From NCBI GenBank assembly GCA_964493945.1, contig CAZBQG010000067.1, forward strand, positions 1 to 17,874: a DNA stretch of 17,874 bases. Reading direction: 5' to 3'. The position numbers and the translations under genes are program-made. The stretch comes from CAZBQG01 sp964493945 (GTDB lineage: Bacteria; Pseudomonadota; Alphaproteobacteria; Rhodospirillales; UBA2165). Below, one piece after another: positions 1 through 6,671 of the stretch; within the stretch, counting starts at the first letter, position 1; the number at the start of each line of letters is the position of its first letter. Under the pieces are notes generated by a model that saw nothing but the letters and a program-made list of their open reading frames with translations, had not been told where the DNA came from and searched no databases.

Positions 1-80
1 GCAAACTACTGCAAAAATGCCGGTTATGCTTCCGTCAAAACTTGAAACACTCTAGCACGGGTTAGCCATTCCAGCGCCTA

Positions 81-1042
81 TCACTTTCTGCCATGCTTTG
101 CCTTCCATTCGGCTGCAATTTTTTTGGCTTGGGCGATCTGGTCCGCCGACATGGTGCTGGCCAGGTTGTCGCGGGCGCTCTTGATCGCACCGCCGCCGTT
201 GGGAGCCGCCAGTTCATACCACATATAGGCTTGGACCAGATTCCGCTTCAGCCCATACCCAAACCTACACATTAGTGCCAGTTTCACCTGGGCTCTGGGC
301 AATCTTTGCCGGGTTGCCTTGCGAAACCAGTTCACCGCCTCTGAATAATTTTTTGGATGCCTTTTCCCATGTTGTAGGCAAGGGCCAGATTGTATTGGGC
401 GTTGGCATATCCTTGCTCGGCTGATTTTCTGAACCATTTGACGGCCTCGCCCGGATTACGTTCCACGCCCCGTCCTCTGGCAAATCTGGCGCCCAAATTA
501 TTCTGCACCCGTTTGTTTCCCTGCAGGGCAGCCTTGCGGTACCATTTGACCGCCTCTTTCTGGCCCCGCGCCACGCCCCGCCCCCGGCCGTATCTGACAC
601 CAAGATTGTATTGGGCGGGGGCGTATCCCTGCAAGGCAGATTTGCGGTACCAATTTGTCGCCATTACCTGGTCGCGCGGGATGCCCAACCCTTTCTCAAG
701 CATATAGGCGAGATTATACTGGGCCACCATGTGACCCTCATCGGCGACGATTTTGAACCCTTTATAGGCTTGGCTGTAATCACGCTTCTTATAGGCCGCC
801 CAGGCCCGATCAAAGCCCGGCTCATCGCCCACCCGATATAAAACGCCAGCGGAAACCAGAATTATGGCCGCGATGAGGACCAAGGGAAGGGTGAGCCTGA
901 AGCCACCTTGCTGAACTGAATTGCCGGTCTGGTTCGAAATGACAGGAGCCGCCGACATGGGCCGGTCTGAACCGCGCAGCTTGCGGCGCTGCCCGTTGCC
1001 GTCGATGATGTCGTCCCGCCTGATATCCTCTCCCGGCCACAT
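81..1042 (-). pseudogene. Sel1/TPR-repeat membrane-anchored protein, interrupted by a -1 frameshift
   Basis: Reading from 1042, a 236-residue frame has a short cytoplasmic-looking start, one membrane segment (LTLPLVLIAAIILVSAGVL, about residues 50-68) and then Sel1-like repeats of about 36 residues, each with an AQYNLG...G.GV...EAVKWYRKAA pattern. It stops at 332 inside the fourth repeat. The rest of that repeat, a fifth repeat and a typical Sel1 C-terminus (MSADQIAQAKKIAAEW) continue in the -1 frame down to 81. The break lies at a run of six A's on the coding strand (349-354). One extra A would restore a 320-residue protein. A GAGGAG sequence precedes two nearby ATGs (1047 and 1042), and only the one at 1042 is in this frame. 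Sel1 proteins are protein-interaction scaffolds; the partner here is unknown. It may share a transcript with the hemerythrin upstream. An assembly or sequencing indel is an alternative to true decay. Confidence 0.8.
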
Positions 1043-1069
1043 TGCATGGGTGCTCCTCTATAGCCGCCC

Positions 1070-1459
1070 TCACTTGATGGTATTCTGTGCCCGTGTGTCT
1101 TCCTTGATGATATGAGGGATCAGCCGCTTTTCGATCCAGTAATCCAGATAGGTCTCGGCATCGGCGGACCCCTGTCTTTTTTCATATCAGATTTCCCGAA
1201 GCTCGTTGATCAGCTTTTGATGTTCGTCCTTTTGGGAAGCCAAGAGAGTGGAGCGGATTTCTTCGTAATAAATTTCTTCGTTGCTGAAGTGGGTGTTGAC
1301 ATATTGCAACAACAGATTGAAAGACTGGTTGAGGACGGCCTCCTCCTTGCCCTGCTTCACGGCTTCGAACAAAAGATTGGCGGCATCGAAAATCATGCGG
1401 TGCTGTCCGTCAATCTTTTTATCGCCGGTATCCAGATCATCTTTCCAGACATAACGCAT
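1070..1459 (-). pseudogene. Bacteriohemerythrin, interrupted by an in-frame TGA
   Basis: The frame from 1459 gives 90 residues with clear bacteriohemerythrin signatures: W5...TG..KIDGQH (H20), then H57-x3-E61 and H80. At codon 91 (1187-1189) there is a TGA. The same frame then reads on for 38 sense codons to a TGA at 1070, ending with LIPHIIKED, which supplies the final H-x4-D iron ligands (H116 and D121). The full 129-codon length matches the family's usual size of about 130. The 90-residue product lacks two iron ligands and the last helix, so it should not form a normal diiron site. The residue normally His four before H80 is Gln76. Hemerythrins bind or sense oxygen. The start has a GAGGAA sequence about ten bases upstream. 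The TGA could arise from one C-to-T change in CGA (Arg), or be an error. The gene sits between the 179-residue protein and the Sel1 gene, all on one strand. Confidence 0.82.
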
Positions 1460-1498
1460 GGACCGTGATTCCTCGGCCTGTTACTGGTTTCGCTACCC

Positions 1499-2038
1499 CT
1501 AATGGACCTGCCTCGTTTCCCCCCCTCCGCCGCCGTCCGGCAGGCCTTGCGCCTCGTCGCCCATGGCCAGGCCCAGATCCCAATTGGCCTGCTGGGAGGC
1601 GTTGCGGATCAAATGACAGAGCGCATGCATAAGATCATCGTTCAGGTTCAGGTTTACATTGGTGCCCTGCTGGGTGCGCAGCGTCAGGCGCGAGGCCGTT
1701 TCGTTTACGGGCCGGCATTCAAAGCCGGTGACCAGGAGGGGCTCTTCCTTGGGTTTGGGCGGTTGGGACGGCGGGTCGTGCTTTTTGGTGAAATCCGCCG
1801 CCTGCAAGGCCTTCTCATGGCGCATGGACATGATCGCTTCTTTCGCACCGGGTGCGGCCTGGACCGCTACCTGGGGCGTCGCCTCGAAGCGCTTGACCAG
1901 GCTCTCCCATAATTTACGGACCAGAAGCCGGGTGAGCCAGAGGCGGAACTCGACCAGATCCTTGGTGTTGACGCGCAGCAACAGCCGATCCTGTTCCGGC
2001 GTATAGGCCACCGTCATCTGATGCAATTGATCACTCAT
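1499..2038 (-). CDS. Uncharacterised two-part protein (179 aa)
   Basis: I do not recognise a named family. The N-terminal half (MTVAYTPEQDRLLLRV, then KDLVEFRLWLTRLLVRKLW) looks like a beta-strand region followed by an amphipathic helix rich in Arg, Leu and Trp. A charged, proline-rich linker with PPSQPPKPKEEP follows at about residues 89-100. The C-terminal half has alternating strands (RLTLRTQQGTNVNLNLNDDLM) and a helix (ALCHLIRNASQQANW), ending in a glycine-rich tail. There is no signal peptide or membrane segment. I chose the ATG at 2038; an in-frame TTG lies three codons upstream and no strong ribosome-binding site is visible for either. It is the first gene of the minus-strand trio with the broken hemerythrin and Sel1 genes, 39 bases from the former, so an operon is possible. 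The composition is protein-like and I have little doubt it is a gene. Confidence 0.75.
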   Translation of the reverse strand: MSDQLHQMTVAYTPEQDRLLLRVNTKDLVEFRLWLTRLLVRKLWESLVKRFEATPQVAVQAAPGAKEAIMSMRHEKALQAADFTKKHDPPSQPPKPKEEPLLVTGFECRPVNETASRLTLRTQQGTNVNLNLNDDLMHALCHLIRNASQQANWDLGLAMGDEAQGLPDGGGGGETRQVH

Positions 2039-2149
2039 GGTAAACAAAGCATAGCTCAGGCGGGCTCGGCTTCCAAGCGGCGCCGTTTCTAATTATTTTA
2101 AAATGCGCTAACTTGCCGCCCTAAAACCCAATCAGGGAGTCCCCACAAA

Positions 2150-3784
2150 ATGAAGGCTGTCCAGGTCATCGCCGAAATTCTCAAACGGGAAGGGATCGAA
2201 TTTCTCGCCTGCTATGCGCGCAATCCCGTCATCGAGGCCTGCGCCGAGATCGGTATCCGTACCGTGCATTGCCGCCAGGAGCGGGTGGGTATCGGTATCG
2301 CCGACGGGTTCGCCAGGGCCAGCTTCGGCCAACGCATCGGCGCCGTCGCCGTGCAGGGGGGGCCGGGCATCGAAAACGCCTTTCCCGGCATCGCCCAGGC
2401 CTATGCCGAAAATGTGCCGTTGCTGATTTTGCCGGGCGGTGAGCGCACATCGCGTCAGTTCAACCGGCCAAGTTTCAGGGCCTCGGAAGTTTATGCTCCG
2501 GTGACCAAATGGGCAGCCCCGGTAAACGATGTGGCGGCCATACCCGATCAGATGCGCCGCGCTTTTCATTTGATGCGGACAGGGAGGCCGGGGCCGGTTT
2601 TGCTGGAGGTGGCCCAGGAGGTGTGGGAGGCCGAATTCAGCGGAGATATTGATTACACGCCGCCGCCTTATTTGCGAACGACCCCCGACGAGGCGGATGT
2701 AAAATCCATGGCGGAGGCCTTCTTGGCGGCCAAATCGCCCATTTTATGGGCCGGGGCAGGAATTTTGCGGGCGCGGGCGACGGAGGATCTTATCCAGTTG
2801 GCCGAGCTGGTGCATGCTCCGGTGATGTCCACCAATCCCGGCAAGAGCGCTTTTCCCGACAGCCATCCTTTGGCTCTGGGGGCGGCCACCGGGTCGTCTT
2901 CCAAGGGGCTCAAACATTTCCTGGGGGCCGCCGATTGTGTGCTGGCCATCGGCTCAAGTCTGACCCGCACGCCTTTTGGACCGGCCGTGCCGCCCGGCAA
3001 GACCATTTTGCATGCGACCAACGCCGAAGACGATATCAACAAAGATTACGCCGTCGCCCAGGCCTGCATAGGTGACGCCAAACTGGTGATCCAAGCGCTT
3101 ATTTCCGAGATCAAGGAACAGACCGGCGGAAAGGGGCGCCCCGGCGGTGGGATCGAGGCGGAAATAAGCGCGCTTAAAGATGAATGGCGGGCCGAATTTG
3201 CTGAACAGTTCGCCTCATCGGAAGTGCCCATCAATCCCTACCGCATGATTGGTGATCTGATGGGTGCCGTTGATCCGGGTGAGACGATCATCACCCATGA
3301 TGCGGGCGGGCCCCGTGAACAGCTTTTGCCGTTTTGGCAAAGCGACGCACCCGGCTCCTATATGGGCTGGGGCAAGACCACGCAATTGGGTTGCGGCTTG
3401 GGGCTGACCATGGGGGCCAAGCTGGCCCGGCCGGAAAAACTGTGCATCAATCTGATGGGCGATGCGGCCATCGGCATGGTGGGCATGGATTTGGAAACGG
3501 CGGTGCGAAATTCCATCGGCATTCTGAGCCTCGTTTTCAATAACGGGGTGATGGCCATGGAACGGGCCGTCATGCCCCAATCCATTGAAAAGTTTGGCGG
3601 TCACACATTGGGCGGAAATTATTCAGACGTGGCCCAGGCGCTTGGTGTCATGGCCCAAAGGGTCGCTGAGCCCGATCAGTTTCTGCCGGCCCTGGAGCGC
3701 GCCATCGCCGCCACCCGTGAAGGCCAGCCCGCCCTGATCGAATGCATGACCAAGGAAAGCACCAGCTTCTCGCGCTATCCCTGA
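2150..3784 (+). CDS. Thiamine diphosphate-dependent enzyme, acetolactate synthase-like
   Basis: This 544-residue protein has the three-domain architecture of the ThDP-dependent carboligase/decarboxylase family. The catalytic glutamate that activates ThDP is E44 in CRQERVGIGIADGFAR. A central Rossmann-like domain carries ILWAGAGILRARA and GSSLTRTPFG. The C-terminal pyrophosphate and magnesium motif runs from GDA (437-439) to NN (464-465). The region after E44 reads QGGPGIENAF, where acetolactate synthases have TSGPGATN, so the substrate need not be pyruvate. No regulatory small-subunit gene adjoins it, which argues against a biosynthetic IlvB. Related proteins are usually annotated only as thiamine pyrophosphate-requiring enzymes. 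The ATG is preceded by AGGGAG ten bases away, and a -10-like TAAAAT lies at 2099-2104 without a good -35. It ends 4 bp from the convergent YjbQ gene. The family call is firm; the reaction is unknown. Confidence 0.88.
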   Translation: MKAVQVIAEILKREGIEFLACYARNPVIEACAEIGIRTVHCRQERVGIGIADGFARASFGQRIGAVAVQGGPGIENAFPGIAQAYAENVPLLILPGGERTSRQFNRPSFRASEVYAPVTKWAAPVNDVAAIPDQMRRAFHLMRTGRPGPVLLEVAQEVWEAEFSGDIDYTPPPYLRTTPDEADVKSMAEAFLAAKSPILWAGAGILRARATEDLIQLAELVHAPVMSTNPGKSAFPDSHPLALGAATGSSSKGLKHFLGAADCVLAIGSSLTRTPFGPAVPPGKTILHATNAEDDINKDYAVAQACIGDAKLVIQALISEIKEQTGGKGRPGGGIEAEISALKDEWRAEFAEQFASSEVPINPYRMIGDLMGAVDPGETIITHDAGGPREQLLPFWQSDAPGSYMGWGKTTQLGCGLGLTMGAKLARPEKLCINLMGDAAIGMVGMDLETAVRNSIGILSLVFNNGVMAMERAVMPQSIEKFGGHTLGGNYSDVAQALGVMAQRVAEPDQFLPALERAIAATREGQPALIECMTKESTSFSRYP

Positions 3785-3788
3785 TCAC

Positions 3789-4208
3789 CTAATCGCCCAG
3801 CAAATGAAGATGGATGCGCCGGGCGCGGGACCTGGTGCGGTGCTCATAGAGATAAACACCCTGCCAGATGCCCAGCACCAGGCGCCCGCCTTCCAGCGGG
3901 ATGGAGAGCGAAGTGGCGGTCAGGGCCGCTTTTATATGAGCCGGCATATCGTCCGTTCCTTCGGCCGAATGACGGTAAAGCCCTTCGCCTTCGGGCGCTA
4001 ATTTCCAGAAAAAATCTTCCAGATCCTGGAGTACGGCGGGATCGGCGTTTTCCTGGATGATCAAGGACGCCGATGAATGGGCGCAAAACAGACTAAGCAG
4101 CCCGTGCTCCATGCCCTGCGCTTCGGTCCAATCCGTGACTTGGCCGGTGATTTCATAAAGGCCCGGACCTGCGGTTTCCATATTCAGTGTTTCCTGGGCC
4201 TGGCGCAT
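3789..4208 (-). CDS. yjbQ: YjbQ/UPF0047 family protein (secondary thiamine-phosphate synthase-like)
   Basis: The 139-residue protein matches the UPF0047/YjbQ family in length and motifs: LFCAHSSASLIIQENADP (H44, E53), LYRHSAEGTDDMPAHIKAAL (H80, H91), PLEGGRLVLGIWQGVYLYEHR (W115, Q116). Family members form small trimers with a conserved His/Glu pocket. E. coli YjbQ shows weak thiamine-phosphate synthase activity, which gives the family its name, but the physiological role is unsettled. The frame is open up to 4304. I chose the ATG at 4208 because AAGGGAG lies just upstream and the family alignment begins there. It converges on the ThDP-dependent enzyme with 4 bp between stops and diverges from mmcB. 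The thiamine link with its neighbour is suggestive but unproven. Confidence 0.85.
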   Translation of the reverse strand: MRQAQETLNMETAGPGLYEITGQVTDWTEAQGMEHGLLSLFCAHSSASLIIQENADPAVLQDLEDFFWKLAPEGEGLYRHSAEGTDDMPAHIKAALTATSLSIPLEGGRLVLGIWQGVYLYEHRTRSRARRIHLHLLGD

Positions 4209-4255
4209 TTCCGCTCCCTTCCGGTTGGAAAGTGAGCTTACGCCCCCGGCCAGGG

Positions 4256-4284
4256 TTGTGCTACCCGGTGGGTCAATATATAAC
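4256..4284 (+). promoter_or_regulatory. Candidate sigma-70 promoter for mmcB
   Basis: TTGTGC (4256-4261) and TATAAC (4279-4284) are separated by 17 bases, the optimal spacing. The -10 matches the consensus at five of six positions, the -35 at three. It lies in the 109-bp divergent gap between the YjbQ and mmcB genes, points toward mmcB, and would start transcription near 4291, just before a candidate LexA site and the ribosome-binding site. This is a motif-only prediction. Confidence 0.45.
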
Positions 4285-4298
4285 CCCTCGGACCGGGA

Positions 4299-4313
4299 GA
4301 ACATTCAGGGAAT
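4299..4313 (+). promoter_or_regulatory. Candidate LexA (SOS) box upstream of mmcB
   Basis: GAACATTCAGGGAAT fits the alphaproteobacterial LexA consensus GAAC-N7-GAAC with one mismatch in the eight fixed bases (final T for C). It lies immediately downstream of the predicted transcription start and overlaps the AGGGAA ribosome-binding site (4307-4312) of mmcB, a position where a repressor would block expression. MmcB is known as an SOS-regulated gene in Caulobacter, which makes the match more believable than chance. It remains a single-site prediction. Confidence 0.42.
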
Positions 4314-4317
4314 ATTT

Positions 4318-4779
4318 GTGTTAATGGATGCCATCCGCAAAGCCGCCGCCCCATGTATTTCCAGGGGCGTCTGCCGGCTGCTGGCCCATATGGGTTTCAG
4401 CCCTATGACCGAGTTCCGCCTGACCTCCAAAAGGCGGGTCGATGTGATGGGGCTGGACAAGGGCGGGCATTTTCTCATCGCCGAGATCAAATCCTCCCTG
4501 GCCGATTTCCGGGCCGATGGCAAATGGACTGAATATCCGGCCTATGGGGATTTATTTTATTTCGCAGTGGGACCGGAATTTCCGCGAGAAGTGCTGCCCG
4601 AAGGGGTGGGGGTGATGATCGCCGATGCCCATGGCGCGGAAATCCTCAGTCAGGCCCAGGAAGCCCCTCTCAATGCGGCCCGGCGCAAGGCGCAAATCCA
4701 GCGCTTTGCCTTCGCCGCTGCAAACCGCCTGCACCGGCTCGACGATCCAGGGTTTTTATCGCTCTCGGTAGCGGGCTGA
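4318..4779 (+). CDS. mmcB: MmcB family DNA repair protein
   Basis: The 153-residue product matches the MmcB family, known from Caulobacter as an SOS-induced factor for mitomycin C resistance. Hallmarks are SRGVCRLLAHMGF, TEFRLTSKRRVDVMGL, HFLIAEIKSSLADFRAD, KWTEYPAYGDLFYFAVG and the C-terminal ARRKAQIQRFAFAAANRLHR. The order E32, D42, then E56-I-K58 looks like a PD-(D/E)xK nuclease core, so a DNA-cleaving or DNA-processing role is plausible; that fold reading is my inference. The frame is open from 4225. I prefer the GTG at 4318 because AGGGAA ends five bases before it. The ATG two codons later (4324) is the alternative, with an 11-base gap. A promoter and a near-consensus SOS box lie just upstream. 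The stop codon falls inside a GC-rich palindrome. Confidence 0.85.
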   Translation: MLMDAIRKAAAPCISRGVCRLLAHMGFSPMTEFRLTSKRRVDVMGLDKGGHFLIAEIKSSLADFRADGKWTEYPAYGDLFYFAVGPEFPREVLPEGVGVMIADAHGAEILSQAQEAPLNAARRKAQIQRFAFAAANRLHRLDDPGFLSLSVAG

Positions 4780-4786
4780 AGCCCGC
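4771..4786. repeat. GC-rich palindrome spanning the mmcB stop codon
   Basis: GCGGGCT (4771-4777) and AGCCCGC (4780-4786) form a perfect inverted repeat, with the mmcB TGA at its centre. Further GC-rich self-complementary sequence follows, for example GCCGC-tt-GCGGC near 4818-4829. It could stop or slow transcription at the end of mmcB, but there is no T-run, so it is not a classical intrinsic terminator. Confidence 0.4.
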
Positions 4787-4831
4787 ACCTGCGCGGGCGC
4801 GCCGGACGGCCGGCGGGCCGCTTGCGGCCTT

Positions 4832-4860
4832 ATGCTGTTCCAAAATGTCTGGAACAGCAT
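4832..4860. repeat. 11-bp perfect inverted repeat between convergent genes
   Basis: ATGCTGTTCCA (4832-4842) and TGGAACAGCAT (4850-4860) are perfect reverse complements around a 7-base loop. The element sits in the 88-bp gap between the converging mmcB and YgjP-like genes, 7 bp from the latter's stop. It looks like a dispersed intergenic palindrome or a bidirectional terminator, but lacks a U-tract on either side. Confidence 0.6.
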
Positions 4861-4867
4861 GAGAAAT

Positions 4868-5566
4868 TCATCCATAGCGCCGCAAATTTTCGCCTTCCCG
4901 GTTAAGCCAGGCGCGCCCGCCTTTCACATCGACGCCCAATCCGGCGACCACTGCCCAGAATTCCCTTCCATGGTCCATATGCAGGCGGTGGGTCACCTCA
5001 TGGGCGATGACATAATCGAGAACTGATTCCGGGGCCATCACCAGGCGCCAGCAAAAGGACAGATTGCCCGACGGTGCGCAGGAACCCCAGCGCGACCGAG
5101 TGTCGCGCACTGAGATGCGCCCCAGCTTGCAATCCAGCCTTTCGGCCATAGCCCCGGCGCGGAGCGCGATTTCGGCCTTGGCCTGTCGTTTCAGCCAATC
5201 GGTCAGGCGGCGGGCCAGATGTTCGGGCCGCCCGCCGATGAGGATTTCGCCATTTTCCCGCATGACGCCCAGCCGGCTGGCGGGCAGGTGGCGGATCACA
5301 TGCTCCCGGTCCAGATAAGGCAGGCTGGCACCCGGCTGGAAGGCGACCTTGGGCGGCAATTTATCCAGCCCCGCCTTTATCCATCCGGCTCGGTCCCGGG
5401 CGAAGTCAACCGCCTCGGCCTTTGCCACGCCTTTGGGATAGGTCACGACCACGCCCCGCTCATCGGCATCAATGCGCATGATAAGGCGCCGGGCGCGCTT
5501 GTTGACGCGAAGCCGCAAAGGCACGTTCTGCCCCTCGATTTCTATGAATGACGGGGCGGGGCTCAC
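4868..5566 (-). CDS. YgjP-like zinc metallopeptidase (M48/DUF45 type)
   Basis: The 232-residue protein carries the family's signature near its C-terminus: a TRSRWGSC element followed by NLSFCWRLVMAPESVLDYVIAHEVTH. The zinc site is H189-E190-x-x-H193, with H199 in the MDHGREFW motif as third ligand. The N-terminal part (RLRVNKRARRLIMRIDADERGVVVTYP) is the usual beta-rich lead-in. There is no signal peptide, so it is probably cytoplasmic. The natural substrate of this family is not established. It begins with GTG; that GTGA overlaps the stop of the upstream YcgN gene by 4 bp, and AGAGGA lies a few bases before it, so it is translationally coupled as the last gene of the SCO-YcgN-YgjP operon. 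Confidence 0.87.
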   Translation of the reverse strand: MSPAPSFIEIEGQNVPLRLRVNKRARRLIMRIDADERGVVVTYPKGVAKAEAVDFARDRAGWIKAGLDKLPPKVAFQPGASLPYLDREHVIRHLPASRLGVMRENGEILIGGRPEHLARRLTDWLKRQAKAEIALRAGAMAERLDCKLGRISVRDTRSRWGSCAPSGNLSFCWRLVMAPESVLDYVIAHEVTHRLHMDHGREFWAVVAGLGVDVKGGRAWLNREGENLRRYG

Positions 5567-6051
5567 GCTTCCTCTTCGTCCATTTCGGTGGGAGCGTTTG
5601 TTTCCTCCGGCCAGTCGACGATATGATCTTCTAGATGGCCCGCCACCAATTCGCTGATCGCCCGCTCCCGGACCGAAACCCCGGCCTTATGGGTGCTCTC
5701 CGGATCGCCGCTGATCAGCGGATGCCAGGGAAAAAGCTCCTTGCCTTCGTTTAAAAGTCGGTAGGCGCAGGTGGGCGGCAGCCATTTGAGGGTTATCAGC
5801 CCCAGGGGTGTCAGTTCGACGCAATCGGGCACTAAAATTGTTCGGTGCACATAATCCCGGCAATAACAGGTGCCGATATCGAGCATGCTGCAGGCCACCT
5901 CCGTATAGGATATTTCGCCCGAATCCACATCCTCCAGTTTCTGCAGGCAACATTTGGCGCAGCCGTCGCAAAGCAGGTCCCATTCCTCCAGGGTCATCTC
6001 GGCCAGGGACTTGGTTTGCCAGAAAGCATCCCCCGTCCCACCATCCGTCAC
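5563..6051 (-). CDS. ycgN: YcgN family cysteine-cluster protein (UPF0260)
   Basis: The 162-residue product is a clear UPF0260 member. It begins with a Trp-Asp-Leu-Leu motif and the cluster C28-x2-C31-x2-C34-C35, followed by C54, C62, C64, C77 and C95, nine cysteines in all, which suggests binding of zinc or an iron-sulfur cluster. LTPLGLITLKWLPPTCAYR and FPWHPLISGDPESTHKAG are conserved family blocks. No function is established. The start is GTG within a GTGA that overlaps the SCO stop, with AAGGA about eight bases upstream. The C-terminus is acidic (EMDEEEA) and its last codons overlap the start of the metallopeptidase gene. The operon context beside a copper chaperone hints at metal handling, but that is inference. 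Confidence 0.88.
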   Translation of the reverse strand: MTDGGTGDAFWQTKSLAEMTLEEWDLLCDGCAKCCLQKLEDVDSGEISYTEVACSMLDIGTCYCRDYVHRTILVPDCVELTPLGLITLKWLPPTCAYRLLNEGKELFPWHPLISGDPESTHKAGVSVRERAISELVAGHLEDHIVDWPEETNAPTEMDEEEA

Positions 6052-6671
6052 CGCAGAAATTCCTTGATGCGTTTGGCGATTTCCTGGGGCTCCGCTGTAT
6101 GGCCGAAAAATGCCTCGAATTTTCCCTCAGGTCCCATCAGATAGAGGGTCGAGGCATGGTTCATAAGATAATCTTCCGGATCATCTGAGGATTGATCCAC
6201 CTTGGTGGCGTAAACCTTGTAGGCCGATTTGGCCCTTTCCACCTGCTGGGCGGTTCCGGTGAGCCCCATGATGCGCTGGTCGAAATGATCCAGATACATC
6301 TTCAATTGGGCCGGCGTGTCACGCAAGGGATCGACGGTGACGAAAAGAGGCTGCACTTTTTCGGCCTGGGGACCCAGCTGTTCCAAGGCCTGGGAAACAG
6401 ACGTCAATACGGTCGGGCAGATATCCGGGCAGAAGGTATAGCCGAAGAAAATCAGCATGTGTCGGCCCTTGAAATTGGCCTCCGTCACCTTCTCGCTATG
6501 TTGATTGATGAGGGAAAAGGGCCCCCTCACCGGCGGCGGTGTGGCGCGGGCCGCGGGCCCGCCCGCGGGGAGCGGGGCCCCAGGCGGGGTAATGTAAAAT
6601 CTGAGGGCGAACCCAACCACAACCACGAGAACGGCCAGACCGAGATAAAAGAATACCCGTTTCATTCCCAT
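6048..6671 (-). CDS. SCO1/SenC family copper chaperone
   Basis: The 207-residue protein has an N-terminal membrane anchor (VFFYLGLAVLVVVVGFALRFY, residues 6-26), a Pro/Ala/Gly-rich spacer, and a thioredoxin-like domain exposed to the periplasm. The copper-binding CPDIC (C81, C85) and the distal histidine (H172 in LMNHASTLYLMGP) are all present, as is VTVDPLRDTP. SCO proteins deliver or reduce copper for assembly of the Cu-A centre of cytochrome c oxidase. The frame extends to an ATG at 6707 without a ribosome-binding site; I chose the ATG at 6671 because GGAG lies eight bases upstream and the membrane helix follows directly. An ATG two codons further in (6665) is also possible. It heads a three-gene operon with YcgN and the YgjP-like protease; no oxidase genes are in the window. 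Confidence 0.9.
   Translation of the reverse strand: MGMKRVFFYLGLAVLVVVVGFALRFYITPPGAPLPAGGPAARATPPPVRGPFSLINQHSEKVTEANFKGRHMLIFFGYTFCPDICPTVLTSVSQALEQLGPQAEKVQPLFVTVDPLRDTPAQLKMYLDHFDQRIMGLTGTAQQVERAKSAYKVYATKVDQSSDDPEDYLMNHASTLYLMGPEGKFEAFFGHTAEPQEIAKRIKEFLR

Noticed and set aside
345..360. Programmed ribosomal frameshift in the Sel1 gene
   Set aside because: CAA AAA ATT would give mismatched tRNA re-pairing after a -1 slip, and there is no evident stimulatory structure; an indel is more likely.
1187..1189. TGA as a selenocysteine codon in the hemerythrin
   Set aside because: The position is not a known redox cysteine site, and I see no convincing SECIS-like hairpin just downstream; a nonsense change or error is simpler.
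1112..1468. 118-residue plus-strand frame covering the whole hemerythrin gene
   Set aside because: It lies opposite a frame with clear hemerythrin motifs and has no family features of its own; it is an antisense shadow.
2048..2149. Thiamine (THI) riboswitch ahead of the ThDP-dependent enzyme
   Set aside because: The 102-bp gap has no recognisable THI-box (CTGAGA) arrangement; only a -10-like TAAAAT and a ribosome-binding site are visible.
2150..3784. Calling the ThDP enzyme IlvB
   Set aside because: No small-subunit gene follows and the motif after the catalytic glutamate differs from acetolactate synthases, so a specific name would overreach.
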